From: Prauserella muralis | GTDB lineage: Bacteria; Actinomycetota; Actinomycetes; Mycobacteriales; Pseudonocardiaceae | NCBI RefSeq assembly: GCF_003202285.1 | Contig: NZ_MASW01000005.1 | Span: 248,001 to 312,000, forward strand | DNA: 64,000 nt | Direction of reading: 5' to 3' | Part shown: piece by piece, positions 17,843 to 26,514 of the stretch | Layout of the letters: every line of letters starts with the position of its first letter | How positions within the stretch are numbered: position 1 is the first letter of the stretch | Program-made: the position numbers and the translations under genes | Notes under the pieces: model-generated | Told to the model about the DNA's origin: nothing | What the model saw: the letters and a program-made list of their open reading frames with translations, nothing else | The model's database searches: none

Positions 17843-18772
17843 ATGAGCAAGATCGTCGCGGGTGTGGACGGCTCCCCATCAGCCGTGAATGCGGCGGTAT
17901 GGGCCGCGACCGAGGCCGCCCAGCGCCGGGAGACGCTCCGGCTCGTGCACGCCTTCGTGGTGCCCGTGCATGGCTACCCGGGGTTCCTGACGACCTTCCC
18001 CGAACTGCGGGAGGGGCTGCGGCACCAGGGGCGCACCTGGCTGGACGAGGCGAAGGCCGCCGCCGAGCAGGCGGCGCCCGGCGTCGAGGTGGAGACCGAA
18101 CTCGTCGAGGGGGAGGCCATCGCCACCCTGTTGCACGAGTCGCGCCAGGCCAGGGCGGTCGTGCTCGGCTCGCGGGGTCTCGGCGGCTTCACCGGCATGC
18201 TCGTCGGTTCGGTCGCGGTGGGACTCGCCGCGCACGGCCACTCGCCCGTCATCGTGGTGCGCGGGCCCCGGCCCGACGACGCGCCTCCCACCGAAGGGCC
18301 CGTCGTGGTCGGCGTGGACACCTCCGACGCCAGCAACGCCGCGCTGAGCTTCGCGTTCGAGGAGGCCGCGATCCGCGGCGTGGGCGTGGTCGCCCTGCAC
18401 ACCTGGAACGACGTGACCCTGGAGGCGACCGTGCGGATGTACCCACTGACGGTCGACCCCGCCGACATCGACGCCGAGGCGAAGGCCGTGCTCGACACCC
18501 AGGTGGCCGTCTGGCAGGAGAAGTATCCCGACGTGCCCGTGGAGACCGTGGTGACCCGCGGCCGTCCGGTGCGCACCTTGCTGGAGCGCGGCGAGCACGC
18601 GCAGCTGATCGTGGTCGGCAGCAGGGGCCGCGGCGGGTTCAAGGGCATGCTGCTCGGCTCGACGAGCCAGGCGCTGGTGACCCACGCGCCCTGCCCGGTG
18701 GCCGTGGTGCGCGGGGACGGCGAGCAGGCAGGCGTGGTCGCGCAGGCCCGGCAGGGGGACGAGGTCAGCTGA
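17843..18772 (+). CDS. Tandem universal stress protein
   Basis: A 309-residue two-domain USP, start MSKIVAGVDGSPSAVNAAVW. ATP loops GSRGLGGFTGMLVGSVA (Val in place of Ser/Thr-rich end) and GSRGRGGFKGMLLGSTS. The start is 62 bp after the previous USP gene with AAAGGAGACAAGG before it. The stop overlaps the start of the CBS gene (TGATG), so the two are coupled. Close paralogue of its upstream neighbour, suggesting local duplication. Confidence 0.92.
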   Translation: MSKIVAGVDGSPSAVNAAVWAATEAAQRRETLRLVHAFVVPVHGYPGFLTTFPELREGLRHQGRTWLDEAKAAAEQAAPGVEVETELVEGEAIATLLHESRQARAVVLGSRGLGGFTGMLVGSVAVGLAAHGHSPVIVVRGPRPDDAPPTEGPVVVGVDTSDASNAALSFAFEEAAIRGVGVVALHTWNDVTLEATVRMYPLTVDPADIDAEAKAVLDTQVAVWQEKYPDVPVETVVTRGRPVRTLLERGEHAQLIVVGSRGRGGFKGMLLGSTSQALVTHAPCPVAVVRGDGEQAGVVAQARQGDEVS

Positions 18773-19374
18773 TGCGCGCTGACGAGGTGATGACGAGGCC
18801 GGTGATCACCGTGCTGCCGGAGACGCCGGTCAGGCGGGCGGCCACGTTGCTCGCCGAGCACGGGTTCACGGCGCTGCCGGTCGTCGACACCGACGACCGG
18901 CTCGTCGGGATCGTCACCGAGGCCGACCTGGTGCGCGACCGCGTGCCCCCGGACGCGCGTTCCGGCGGTGCGGGCGGGCGCGCGGCGCCGCCGTCGACCG
19001 TGGGCGAGGTGATGACCAGCCCGGCCGTGTCGATGAGGCCGGGCGCGGACCTGGCGGACCTGGTGTCCGCGTTGCTGGACGGCCACTTCCGGGCAATGCC
19101 CATTGTGGATGGTCACCAGCGGCTGGCGGGCATCGTCACCCGCCGCGACGTGGTGCGTGCGCTGTCGCGCGACGACGCCACGATCGCCAGGGACGTCCGG
19201 CGCAGGCTCATGATCTACGGCGGCGCCGACCGGTGGACCGTGGACGTGCGCGACGGCGTGGCGACCATCTTCGACGAGTACGACAACGCGACCGACCGGC
19301 ACGTGGCGACGCTGCTGGCGGAGTCGGTGCCGGGTGTCACGCACGCGGAGACCACCTACCGCGCAGGCGAGTGA
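18772..19374 (+). CDS. CBS-pair plus BON-domain protein
   Basis: A 200-residue protein: two CBS motifs (about 1-55 and 75-130) joined by a glycine/alanine linker, then a BON-like domain (about 138-195: RDVRRRLMIYGGADRWTVDVRDGVATI). The plan equals that of the gene at 974. CBS pairs sense adenine nucleotides; BON domains often bind membranes. Its start overlaps the stop of the USP gene before it. Likely third gene of the USP-USP-CBS operon. Confidence 0.87.
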   Translation: MRADEVMTRPVITVLPETPVRRAATLLAEHGFTALPVVDTDDRLVGIVTEADLVRDRVPPDARSGGAGGRAAPPSTVGEVMTSPAVSMRPGADLADLVSALLDGHFRAMPIVDGHQRLAGIVTRRDVVRALSRDDATIARDVRRRLMIYGGADRWTVDVRDGVATIFDEYDNATDRHVATLLAESVPGVTHAETTYRAGE

Positions 19375-19383
19375 GCAGTCGAG

Positions 19384-19442
19384 CGCAGGACTCGCGGGCC
19401 TGAACGCAGGACTCGCGGGTCTGAGTGCAGGACTCGCGGGCT
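19384..19442 (+). repeat. Three imperfect tandem repeats of about 20 bp
   Basis: The core GCAGGACTCGCGGG occurs three times in a row (beginning near 19384, 19405 and 19426), separated by CCTGAAC, TCTGAGT. It lies between the convergent CBS genes at 18772 and 19452. No hairpin of note is formed. Looks like an intergenic repeat of the genome rather than a coding sequence. Confidence 0.7.
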
Positions 19443-19451
19443 GGTGGTGGG

Positions 19452-19862
19452 TCAGCGGTGGGTCAGCAGGGCCACGAGGTCGCGCCAGCTGACGATGCCG
19501 ACCACCTGGCCGCCGGCCACGACGGGCACGCACCGCCTGCCCGCCTCGAGCATCACGGCCGCCACCACCGGCACCTCGTCGTCGGGGCCCACCGCCGTCG
19601 CGTGCGGCGCCATCAGGTCGGCCACGGTGCGCTCCCCGGCCAGCAGGACGCCGTCCTCGGGCGTGCTGCCGCGTCCGGTCTGGGACGCGAAGTACGACCG
19701 CGCGAGGTCGGCCTCGGTCACCAGCCCGAGGAGCCGTCCGTGCCGGTCGAGCACGGGCAGTGTGGTGAAGCCGTGTTCCCGCATCACCGCCGCCGCCTCC
19801 GCGGGGGAGGCGTCGGCGGTGATGGCGACGACCGGGCTGCTCATGACGTCGCGGATGCGCAT
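19452..19862 (-). CDS. Stand-alone CBS-pair protein (Hrp1-like)
   Basis: A 136-residue protein made up almost only of two CBS motifs (about 2-55: MRIRDVMSSPVVAI...GFTTLPVL...LLGLVTEADL; and 78-132: VADLMAPHATAV...RCVPVV..GQVVGIVSWRDL). This size and plan match Hrp1 (Rv2626c, 143 residues), among the most strongly induced DosR-regulon proteins. AAGGAGAAGG stands before the ATG. It is downstream of a USP gene (43 bp gap) in the same direction, so the DosR-like box at 20435 may drive both. Confidence 0.85.
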   Translation of the reverse strand: MRIRDVMSSPVVAITADASPAEAAAVMREHGFTTLPVLDRHGRLLGLVTEADLARSYFASQTGRGSTPEDGVLLAGERTVADLMAPHATAVGPDDEVPVVAAVMLEAGRRCVPVVAGGQVVGIVSWRDLVALLTHR

Positions 19863-19905
19863 GATGGGCTCGCCTTCTCCTTGAAGTCCTCGGGTCGTCT
19901 CCGGA

Positions 19906-20367
19906 TCAGCCCGCCAGCCCGGCGGGGATGACCACCACCGGGCACCGGGCGTGCCGCACGCACTCGGCGGAGACGCTGCCCAGCAGGATCTCGGCGAGCG
20001 CGCCGTGCCGGTGCGGTCCCAGCACCAGCAGGTCCGCCTCCGCGGACGCCTTGATCAGCTCGCTGGCCGGGTCGCCCGCGACGACCGTCTGCTCCACGGC
20101 CACCCCGGGCTCGGCGGCGGCCGTGACGGCGCCGCGCAGGTACTCCCGCGCCCCGGCCTCGTCGGTGACCGGCCTGCGGCCGTGTGGCTGGAAGGCGAAC
20201 GAGGTGCCCGGCAGCAGGTCGTCCGGCTCGCGCACGGCGATCGCCCGTACCCGCCCGCCGTGCCGTGCGGCCTCGGTGACGGCCCAGCGCAGGGCCTGCT
20301 CGGCGGACGCAGAGCCATCGACGCCGACGACGATCGTGCGCCCGTTGTCCTGTGCGGTGTCCGACAT
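19906..20367 (-). CDS. Single-domain universal stress protein
   Basis: A 153-residue USP. The ATP loop reads GPHRHGALAEILLGSVS: the first and last glycines are there, but the glycine expected after two residues is Arg, so nucleotide binding may be weakened. Start MSDTAQDNGRTIVVGVDGSASA with GGAGAAC before the ATG. It stands between cydDC (upstream, same strand) and the Hrp1-like CBS gene. A DosR-like motif lies 68 bp upstream, at the very end of cydDC. Confidence 0.88.
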   Translation of the reverse strand: MSDTAQDNGRTIVVGVDGSASAEQALRWAVTEAARHGGRVRAIAVREPDDLLPGTSFAFQPHGRRPVTDEAGAREYLRGAVTAAAEPGVAVEQTVVAGDPASELIKASAEADLLVLGPHRHGALAEILLGSVSAECVRHARCPVVVIPAGLAG

Positions 20368-20434
20368 GGTGTTCTCCCGGAGAAGGTCGCTGTGGTCCGG
20401 CTTCGATGCTCCGCCGCCGACGGCCGCGGGCGTA

Positions 20435-20448
20435 GGGCCCTAGGTCAC
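20435..20448. promoter_or_regulatory. DosR-like motif overlapping the cydDC stop
   Basis: GGGCCCTAGGTCAC matches about 9 of 14 positions. It covers the cydDC stop codon (20445-20447) and lies 68 bp before the USP start at 20367. Suggests the USP-CBS pair has its own promoter. Confidence 0.4.
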
Positions 20449-23400
20449 GCGCTGCGCGCCAGAGGGACCTGGCGGGCGCCCCCCAACGGAACGGCGGGCA
20501 GCGCGGGGAACTCGTCCGGGCGATGGCTGACGATCACCGCCGCCCTGCCCGTGGTCAGCTCCGTGAGGTCCGCGGCGAGCACGTCGGCCGTGGCCGCGTC
20601 GAGATGCGCCGTCGGTTCGTCCAGCAGCAGCACCGGGCGGTCGGCCAGGATCGTCCTGGCCACCCCGAGCCGCTGCCGCTCACCACCCGAGACGGGGGTG
20701 CCGTGGGCGCCGAGCGCGGTGTCCAGCCCGTGCGGCAGGGCCGCGAACCAGCCGCCGAGCTGCGCCGCACGCAGGGCGGCGACAAGCTCGGCGTCGGTGG
20801 AATGCGGCGCGGCGAGCCGCAGGTTCTCGCGCAGTGTCGAGTCGAAGAGATGGCTCGCGGGGCCGCACCAGCCGATGCCCGCGCGCACCTGCGTGCCCGC
20901 CAGTTCGCGCGCGTCGGCGCCGCCGACGGTGACGCGGCCCCGCGCCGGGTCGAGGCAGCGCATGAGCGCGGCCAGCACCGTGCTCTTGCCGGACCCGGAG
21001 GGCCCGGTCAGCACGATCCTGCTGCCCGGGGACACGGCGAGGCCGACGTCGCGCACGGCGTCCGCGCCCGCACCCGGCCAGCGCACCGCGAGCCGCTCCG
21101 CGGCCAGGGGCGTGGCCGCCGGGACGGGGCGCGGCCGGGCCGGCTCGGTCGCCGGGGCCGGGGTGTCGCCGAGCGAGGCGAGCCTGCGAGCGGCGTGGCC
21201 CGCGCCCAGCAGCCGCTGCGCGTTCTCCGGCAGCATCGCCACCAGCTCGGCGCAGGCCAGCGGGGTCAGCGCGAGCACGGCCAGCCCCGGCCCGCTCAGC
21301 TGGCCCGCACGCAGCGCGGTGATGCCCAGCACCGTGCAGGCCACCATGGTGCCGCCGATGGCCAAGGTGGAAAGCCCCATCCCGAGCCCCCTGGCCAGAG
21401 CCGAGCGGCGCAGGGCGGCGGTGAGCCGGTCGCCGTCCCGCCGCACCCGGGCGTGGCGGGCCCCGACGGCACCGAACGCCACCAGATCCGGTGCCGCGTC
21501 GAGCAGTTCCACCGTCCCCGCGGCCACCTCCGCCCGCAGCAGGCCGGTGCGCCGCTGCGCCGCCCTCGCGGCGAGCACGGACAGCGCCGGCGCGGCGAGC
21601 CCCGCGGCCAGCAGGCCCGCGGCGAGCGTGAGCCCGGCCGAGGGCAGCAGCAGCCCGAGCCCGGTCGCGGCGCCCGCGCCGACGAGGGCCGAGGCCGCCA
21701 CCGGGATCACGCCGCGCACCAGCACGTCCTGCTGGGAGTCCACATCGGACACGAGCCGGTCGAGCAGTTCGCCACGCCGCAGCCGGGCGGTCGCGGCGGG
21801 GCCGAGCCGCACGAGCGACGTCCACACGCGCACCCGCAGGTCGGCCAGCGCCCGCAGCGCGGCGTCGTGGGAGACCAGCCGCTCGACGTAGCGCAGCACG
21901 CCCTTGCTGATGCCGAACGTGCGCACCGCGACGATCGCCACCGTGAGGGTCAGCACCGGGGGGTGCAGCGCGGCGGTGGCGATCAGCCATGCCGAGGTCG
22001 CGGTCAGCGCGACACCCGAGCCGAGCGCGCCCGCGCCCGCCGCGGCGGCCAGCGCCAGCCGCAGCCGGTAGGGCCGGATCGCGGCGGGCAGCCAGCCCCA
22101 GCGGCCCCGCGCCTGCCCCGCGGGTGCGGGCCGGTCGCCCGGCTCCTCCTCGCGCGGTGAGCCGGGCGCGCGTGTCCTGGCGCCGGGCACCGCGTCCGGC
22201 CGGGCCGGGGCCGGCGCGGCGTCCTGCGGGGACGGCGGCCGCAGGGTCACCACGCGGTCGCACGCCCGCAGCACCGCGGGCCGGTGCGTCACCACCAGCG
22301 CGGTCCGCCCGGCGAGCGCGCCGGGCAGTGCCGCGAGGATGGCGTCCTCGGTCTCGGCGTCGACCCCCTCCGTGGGCTCGTCGAGCAGCAGCAGCGGGCG
22401 GTCGAGCACGAGCGCCCGCGCCAGCGCCACCCGGCGCTGCTGGCCGGTGGACAGGGCGGCGCCGAGCTCGCCGACGGCCGTGTCCAGCGGCACGTCGAGC
22501 GCCGCCGCCTCGGCGGCGGCCAGCACGGTGGCCCGGCTCGCGTCCGGCGAGCCGAGGCGGATGTTGTCCTCCACCGTGCCGGAGACGAGCCGGGGCCGCT
22601 GCGGTACCCACGCGATGCGGCCGAGCCAGGACTCGGGGTCCACCTCCGGGAGGGAGATCCCCCCGGCTTCGACGGTGCCCGCGCCGGGACGCCTGCGGCC
22701 CAGCACCACGTCGAGCAGCGTCGACTTGCCCGCACCGCTCGGCCCGGTGATGCCGACGACCTCGCCGCCCGCGACGGTCAGCGAGAAGCCGTCCAGGATC
22801 GGGCCGCCGCGGCCCTCCACGCGCACGCCGGCCAGCCGCAGCCCGGTGCGGGCCGGGTCGGGCGCGGGCAGGTTGCCCTCGGGCGCGCCCTCGTCGGCGA
22901 GGACCTCGAAGGCCTCCTCGGCGGCGGCCAGTCCCTCGGCGCTGTCGTGGAAGCGGGCGCCGACGGCGCGCAGCGGCAGGTACACCTCGGGAGCCAGGAT
23001 CAGCACGACCAGCGCGGTGTGCAGGTCGAGGGTGCCGGAGACCAGCCGCAGCCCGATGGACACGGCCACCATCGCCACCGACAGCGTGGCGAGCAACTCC
23101 AGCACCAGTGCGGACAGAAACGCCACGCGCAGGGTCCGCATGGTCTGGGCGCGGTAGCGTTCGGTGACCCGCCGGATCGTCGCCGCCTGGGTTCCGGCCC
23201 TGCCGAAGGCGCTCAGCACGCCGAGTCCGGCGACGAGGTCGAGGAAGTGGTTGCCCAGCAGCGCCAGCGTCCGCCACTGCCTGCGGGTGTCGCGCTGGGT
23301 GTACAGGCCGATGAGGATCATGAAGATGGGGATCAGGGGCACGGTGACGGCGACGACCACCGCCGCGACCCAGTCCTGCAGCAGGATCCACGCGGTGACC

Positions 23401-23843
23401 GTGGCCGGGACGACGGCGGCGACGAGCAGCTGCGGCAGGTAGCGCGCGAAGTAGCCGTCGAGGCCGTCCAGGCCGCGGGTGGCGATCGTGGCCAGCTCGG
23501 CGGGGGACCGGCCGCCCGTGCGCGCCGGGCCGGGACGCAGCACGTGCGCCATCAGCTTCGCGCGCAGCTCGCCGATGACGGAGGCCGACGCCCGGTGCGC
23601 GGCCGACTCGGCCGCCCACGCCAGCGCCGCCCGACCGGCGACCACGGCCGCGAGCAGCGCGACCGGCGCCGCCAGCGCCGCCAGGTCCGCTCCGCCGAGG
23701 AAGGCGTCGGTGACGATCCCGGCCAGCAGCCCGGCCTGGGCGATCACCAGCGCGGCGGTGAGCACGCCCACCGCCGCGCAGCCGAGCACGAACGGCCTTG
23801 CGGAGCGCGCGTGCCGGAGCAGCCGGGGGTCGAGCGGCCTCAC
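20445..23843 (-). CDS. cydDC: CydD-CydC fused heterodimeric ABC exporter for cytochrome bd assembly
   Basis: One 1132-residue chain holding both halves of CydDC. The first half has six helices (about 10-300) and an ATPase with Walker A GPSGAGKST near 367, signature LSTGQQRRVALARAL and DEPTEGVD. After a proline-rich linker (about 540-590), the second half has helices with SAWLIATAALHPPVLTLTVAIV, then Walker A GPSGSGKST near 947, signature SGGERQRLGVART and DEPTAHLD. Both ATP sites look complete. CydDC exports thiols/haem-related compounds and is needed for cytochrome bd assembly. M. tuberculosis has separate genes; the fusion occurs in streptomycetes. GTG start overlaps the cydB stop (GTGA), so it is in one operon with cydAB. 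Confidence 0.93.
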   Translation of the reverse strand: MRPLDPRLLRHARSARPFVLGCAAVGVLTAALVIAQAGLLAGIVTDAFLGGADLAALAAPVALLAAVVAGRAALAWAAESAAHRASASVIGELRAKLMAHVLRPGPARTGGRSPAELATIATRGLDGLDGYFARYLPQLLVAAVVPATVTAWILLQDWVAAVVVAVTVPLIPIFMILIGLYTQRDTRRQWRTLALLGNHFLDLVAGLGVLSAFGRAGTQAATIRRVTERYRAQTMRTLRVAFLSALVLELLATLSVAMVAVSIGLRLVSGTLDLHTALVVLILAPEVYLPLRAVGARFHDSAEGLAAAEEAFEVLADEGAPEGNLPAPDPARTGLRLAGVRVEGRGGPILDGFSLTVAGGEVVGITGPSGAGKSTLLDVVLGRRRPGAGTVEAGGISLPEVDPESWLGRIAWVPQRPRLVSGTVEDNIRLGSPDASRATVLAAAEAAALDVPLDTAVGELGAALSTGQQRRVALARALVLDRPLLLLDEPTEGVDAETEDAILAALPGALAGRTALVVTHRPAVLRACDRVVTLRPPSPQDAAPAPARPDAVPGARTRAPGSPREEEPGDRPAPAGQARGRWGWLPAAIRPYRLRLALAAAAGAGALGSGVALTATSAWLIATAALHPPVLTLTVAIVAVRTFGISKGVLRYVERLVSHDAALRALADLRVRVWTSLVRLGPAATARLRRGELLDRLVSDVDSQQDVLVRGVIPVAASALVGAGAATGLGLLLPSAGLTLAAGLLAAGLAAPALSVLAARAAQRRTGLLRAEVAAGTVELLDAAPDLVAFGAVGARHARVRRDGDRLTAALRRSALARGLGMGLSTLAIGGTMVACTVLGITALRAGQLSGPGLAVLALTPLACAELVAMLPENAQRLLGAGHAARRLASLGDTPAPATEPARPRPVPAATPLAAERLAVRWPGAGADAVRDVGLAVSPGSRIVLTGPSGSGKSTVLAALMRCLDPARGRVTVGGADARELAGTQVRAGIGWCGPASHLFDSTLRENLRLAAPHSTDAELVAALRAAQLGGWFAALPHGLDTALGAHGTPVSGGERQRLGVARTILADRPVLLLDEPTAHLDAATADVLAADLTELTTGRAAVIVSHRPDEFPALPAVPLGGARQVPLARSA

Positions 23844-24862
23844 GGCTGCCTCGCGGGCAGGCCCGCCGAGGCCGGGATCGCCGCGCGGCCGATCCGCTTG
23901 CGGAACACCCAGTAGCTCCACGCCTGGTAGATCAGCACGATCGGGGTGAACGCCACGGCCACCCACGTCATGATCGTCAGCGTGTACGGCGTGGACGCCG
24001 CGTTCGTCGTGGTCAGCGTGCCCGCGGCGGCGGTGATCGAGGGCAGCACGTTGGGGTACAGCGAGCCGAACAGGGCGACCGTGGTGGACACGATGGCCAC
24101 GGCCGTGCCGGTGAACGCCCAGCCGTCGCGGCCCTCACGGGTCGCGACGAGGCTGCCGACGAGCCCGAGGGCGGCGACGGCCACGGGCGCCAGCGTCCAC
24201 GCCTTGCCGAAGTCGGCCTGCGTCCAGATCAGGAAGCCGCCCGCGGCGAGGATGGCGGCCAGCCCGAGCGGGAGCACGAGCGCGCGGGCCCGCTCGCGGA
24301 TCTCGCCCTCGGTCTTGAGCGCCAGGAAGATCGCACCGTGCAGGGTGAACACGCTCAGCGTCGTCAGTCCGCCCAGCAGGGCGTAGGGGTTGAGCAGGTC
24401 GAAGAAGGAGCCGGTGAAGTTGTGGTCGGCGTCCAGCGGCACGCCCCGCACGATGTTGCCGAACGCGACACCCCACAGCAGGGCGGGCACGGCCGAGCCG
24501 CCGATGATCGCGTAGTCCCAGCCCCGCCGCCACCGGGCGCTGTCGATCTTGCCGCGGAACTCGAACGCCACCCCGCGCAGGATGAGCGCGACGAGGATCA
24601 CCAGCAGTGCCAGGTAGAACCCGGAGAACAGGCTCGCGTACCAGAGCGGGAACGCGGCGAAGGTCGCGCCGCCCGCGACGAGCAGCCAGACCTCGTTGCC
24701 GTCCCACACCGGGCCGATCGTGTTGATCATCACGCGGCGGTCGGTGTCGTCGCGGCCGAGCACGGGAAGCAGGGAGCCGACCCCGAAGTCGAAGCCCTCC
24801 AGGACGAAGTAGCCCGTCCACAGCACGGCGATGAGGATGAACCAGATGTCGGTGAGCGCCAT
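23840..24862 (-). CDS. cydB: Cytochrome bd ubiquinol/menaquinol oxidase subunit II
   Basis: A 340-residue membrane protein with about eight to nine helices, opening IWFILIAVLWTGYFVLEGFDFGVG and containing GPVWDGNEVWLL, both diagnostic of CydB. Together with CydA it forms the high-affinity bd terminal oxidase, which reduces oxygen with quinol without pumping protons and supports respiration at low oxygen. ATG at 24860-24862; 31 bp after the cydA stop; ends in a 4-bp overlap with cydDC. Confidence 0.96.
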   Translation of the reverse strand: MALTDIWFILIAVLWTGYFVLEGFDFGVGSLLPVLGRDDTDRRVMINTIGPVWDGNEVWLLVAGGATFAAFPLWYASLFSGFYLALLVILVALILRGVAFEFRGKIDSARWRRGWDYAIIGGSAVPALLWGVAFGNIVRGVPLDADHNFTGSFFDLLNPYALLGGLTTLSVFTLHGAIFLALKTEGEIRERARALVLPLGLAAILAAGGFLIWTQADFGKAWTLAPVAVAALGLVGSLVATREGRDGWAFTGTAVAIVSTTVALFGSLYPNVLPSITAAAGTLTTTNAASTPYTLTIMTWVAVAFTPIVLIYQAWSYWVFRKRIGRAAIPASAGLPARQP

Positions 24863-24893
24863 GATGTCGATGTTCCTTTTCGGACGCTTCGGT

Positions 24894-26300
24894 CTAGTAG
24901 GCGAAGACGGGTTGTTCGGGCTTGGTGTCGCCGGAGGGCTCGTCCGGCACCTGCGGCTCCAGCTGGGGCGGTCCGGCCTTGGCGTAGCGGTACATCAGGA
25001 TCCCGTCGACCACCGCGAGCACTCCGTAGAGGACGGTGAACACGACCATCGAGGTGAGCACCGACCCCGCGGCGACCGAGGGGGAGACGCCGTCGGCGGT
25101 GCGCAGCACGCCGTAGACCACCCACGGCTGCCGGGCCATCTCGGTGAAGATCCAGCCGACGCTGTTGGCCACGAACGGTGCGGCGATCATCGCGATGGCC
25201 GCGCGGTAGAACCACCGGCCGCCCGGCAGCCGTCCGCGCCGCATGGCCCACAGACCCGCGATCGCCAGCAGGCCCATGAGGAAGCCGAAGCCGACCATGA
25301 CGCGGAACGACCAGTACGCGATCGGGACGTTGGGGGTGTAGTCGCCGGGCCCGAACTGCTGCTCCGCCTGCCGCTGCAGGTCGTTGATGCCTTCCACCCG
25401 GCCGTCGAGGGCGCCGGTGGCCATGAACGACAGCACGCCGGGCACACGGACGCTGAACAGCTCCTCGGAGCCGTCGAGCGAGCCGATGGTGAACAGCGAG
25501 AACGACGCCGGGCCCGCCGAGTCGTACAGTGCCTCGGCCGCGGCCATCTTCATCGGCTGCTGCTCGGTCATCACCCTGGCCTGGAGGTCGCCGCTGACGA
25601 CCACGCCGACGCTGGAGACGAGCATGAGCCACAGCCCGAACAGCATCGAAGGCCGGTACACCGGCACCTCACGCCGCTTGCGCAGGTGCCACGCGCTGAT
25701 GCCGACGAGCACGGCCGCGGCGGTGAGGAAGCTGGCGAACATCGTGTGCGGGAACGTCACCAGCACGGTGGGGTTCGTCAGCACCGCGCCGAAGTCGTTG
25801 AGCTCGGGCCTGCCGGTCGCCTCGTTGATCGTGTAGCCGACGGGGTGCTGCATCCACGAGTTCGCGGCGAGGATGAAGTACGCCGAGAGCATCGTGCCGA
25901 TCGAGGCGGCCCAGATCGTGGCCAGGTGCACCCGCTTCGGCAGCCGGTTCCAGCCGAAGATCCACAGTCCCAGGAACGTCGACTCCATGAAGAAGGCGAG
26001 CAGTCCCTCGATCGCGAGCGGCGCGCCGAAGATGTCGCCGACGAAGCGGCTGTAGTCGCTCCAGTTCATGCCGAACTGGAACTCCTGCACGATCCCGGTC
26101 ACCACGCCCATGGCGAAGTTGATGAGGAAGAGCTTTCCCCAGAACTTCGTCATCCGCAGGTAGTGGTCCCTGCCGGTCCGCACCCACATCGTCTGCATGA
26201 TCGCGACCACGAGCGAAAGGCCGATGGTCAGCGGCACGAAGATGAAGTGGTACACGGTCGTGATGCCGAACTGCCAGCGGGCCAGATCGAGCGCGTTCAT
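24894..26300 (-). CDS. cydA: Cytochrome bd oxidase subunit I
   Basis: A 468-residue haem-bearing subunit. The haem b595 ligand His18 is in TTVYHFIFVPLTIGL; WGKLFLINFAMGVVTGIVQEFQFG, FFMESTFLGLW and NSWMQHPVGY carry further haem and quinone-site residues. The periplasmic Q-loop region is of the short type found in Gram-positive bacteria. ATG at 26298-26300, preceded by GGGAGA; 12 further upstream codons are open but lack a site. First gene of cydA-cydB-cydDC. Three DosR-like boxes lie 64-127 bp upstream, so low-oxygen induction by a DevR protein is likely. Confidence 0.96.
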   Translation of the reverse strand: MNALDLARWQFGITTVYHFIFVPLTIGLSLVVAIMQTMWVRTGRDHYLRMTKFWGKLFLINFAMGVVTGIVQEFQFGMNWSDYSRFVGDIFGAPLAIEGLLAFFMESTFLGLWIFGWNRLPKRVHLATIWAASIGTMLSAYFILAANSWMQHPVGYTINEATGRPELNDFGAVLTNPTVLVTFPHTMFASFLTAAAVLVGISAWHLRKRREVPVYRPSMLFGLWLMLVSSVGVVVSGDLQARVMTEQQPMKMAAAEALYDSAGPASFSLFTIGSLDGSEELFSVRVPGVLSFMATGALDGRVEGINDLQRQAEQQFGPGDYTPNVPIAYWSFRVMVGFGFLMGLLAIAGLWAMRRGRLPGGRWFYRAAIAMIAAPFVANSVGWIFTEMARQPWVVYGVLRTADGVSPSVAAGSVLTSMVVFTVLYGVLAVVDGILMYRYAKAGPPQLEPQVPDEPSGDTKPEQPVFAY

Positions 26301-26363
26301 GGAGGTTCTCCCCTGTCGGTCCCAGTCCGGATCCAAGATCGGGCAAGCACCGCGTCACGGTTA

Positions 26364-26377
26364 GGGCCGAACGTCCC
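26364..26377. promoter_or_regulatory. DosR-like box 6 (cydA promoter)
   Basis: GGGCCGAACGTCCC matches 11 of 14 core positions, with GGG/CCC ends; 64 bp before the cydA start. Confidence 0.6.
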
Positions 26378-26385
26378 CGGCCGGA

Positions 26386-26399
26386 GGGACCGTTGGGCA
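26386..26399. promoter_or_regulatory. DosR-like box 7 (cydA/nitroreductase promoter)
   Basis: GGGACCGTTGGGCA, the weakest of the three here, centred 22 bp (two helical turns) from box 6. Such tandem spacing is typical of DosR sites. Confidence 0.4.
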
Positions 26400-26413
26400 C
26401 CGCGGGCGAAGTG

Positions 26414-26427
26414 GGGACCTAAGGCCC
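26414..26427. promoter_or_regulatory. DosR-like box 8 (nitroreductase promoter)
   Basis: GGGACCTAAGGCCC matches 12 of 14 core positions, the best in the window; 88 bp before the nitroreductase start at 26515. Confidence 0.65.
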
Positions 26428-26514
26428 TGCCCTCGCGGGACGACTGCCGCTGCCGGCAAGCGGGTATCCCCAGCACGCTGGATGCCGAAGGCCCACCGTG
26501 TTCTGGAGGTCGTG

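Noticed and set aside
20523-23915. Long plus-strand frames opposite cydDC
   Set aside because: They are Gln/Arg/Gly-rich shadows; the minus strand encodes two complete ABC modules.
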